DNA of 32,594 nt. Source: JBGPIK01 sp041484845. Lineage in GTDB: Bacteria; Desulfobacterota; Binatia; UBA9968. The stretch lies in the NCBI GenBank assembly GCA_041484845.1, contig JBGPIK010000023.1:1-32594 (forward strand), given 5' to 3'. Positions 32,570 to 32,594 of this stretch are shown piece by piece (the stretch's first letter is position 1; each line of letters opens with the position of its first letter). The position numbers and the translations under genes were made by a program. A model generated the notes under the pieces. The model had not been told where the DNA came from. It saw nothing but the letters and a program-made list of their open reading frames with translations, and searched no databases.

Positions 32570-32594
32570 TTCTCACTATGGGATACCTTACCAA

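Overview
The window looks like a proteobacterial (beta- or gammaproteobacterial) chromosome segment carrying a polysaccharide biosynthesis locus of the exosortase A (XrtA/EpsH1) type. This rests on recognisable relatives of the exosortase-A-associated acyl-CoA ligase (TIGR03098 type), PLP decarboxylase (TIGR03099), O-glycosylation ligase (TIGR03097), amidotransferase (TIGR03108) and TIGR03087 sugar transferase, plus an AlgD-type GDP-mannose dehydrogenase. The exosortase itself and any PEP-CTERM protein are not in the window. Species cannot be told from the sequence.

Layout. 1-4455 (+): the 3' part of algD, a GT4 glycosyltransferase, a NodB deacetylase, a GNAT acyltransferase and an acyl carrier protein (ACP). 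4456-6224: a decayed insert holding inverted CACAGAG-type repeats, one TPR gene, a minus-strand methyltransferase remnant, a hairpin-rich stretch and a 37-bp copy of the GNAT gene end. 6225-12537 (+): a second, frameshifted ACP, a FemAB-like acyltransferase, the acyl-CoA ligase, a GT2-methyltransferase fusion and the PLP decarboxylase. 12693-18963 (+): a broken DegT-type aminotransferase, a GT4, the O-ligase, a methyltransferase, a small unknown ORF and a GT39-like membrane protein; the end of this block is clearly GC-richer. 19259-31263: four secreted proteins and one kelch remnant on the minus strand, surrounding a plus-strand trio (amidotransferase, TIGR03087 transferase, FkbM methyltransferase). 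31264-32594: regulatory DNA and repeats.

How it fits together (inference): AlgD supplies GDP-mannuronate. The glycosyltransferases build a repeat unit. The deacetylase, methyltransferases and amidotransferase modify it. The ligase, ACP, decarboxylase and GNAT/FemAB proteins may load and attach an acyl or aminoacyl decoration. The O-ligase may transfer or polymerise glycans. The minus-strand proteins are exported beta-rich surface or polysaccharide-acting proteins (jelly-roll, parallel beta-helix, lectin-like, Fn3/InlB-like/FG-GAP-like).

Most interesting signals: (i) three unrelated secreted proteins end in nearly the same short tail, P-x-x-A-P-[ST]-[NG]-[LF]-x-[VL]-[KRQ]-COOH, which resembles the first strand of a fibronectin III domain, while the fourth secreted protein begins, right after its signal peptide, with an Fn3 domain that lacks that strand. 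(ii) The fourth protein is preceded by a canonical sigma-54 promoter and a c-di-GMP-I (GEMM) riboswitch, with a possible RBS-adjacent alternative stem. (iii) The second ACP is out of frame by one base at a slip-prone A-TTT-TTG site.
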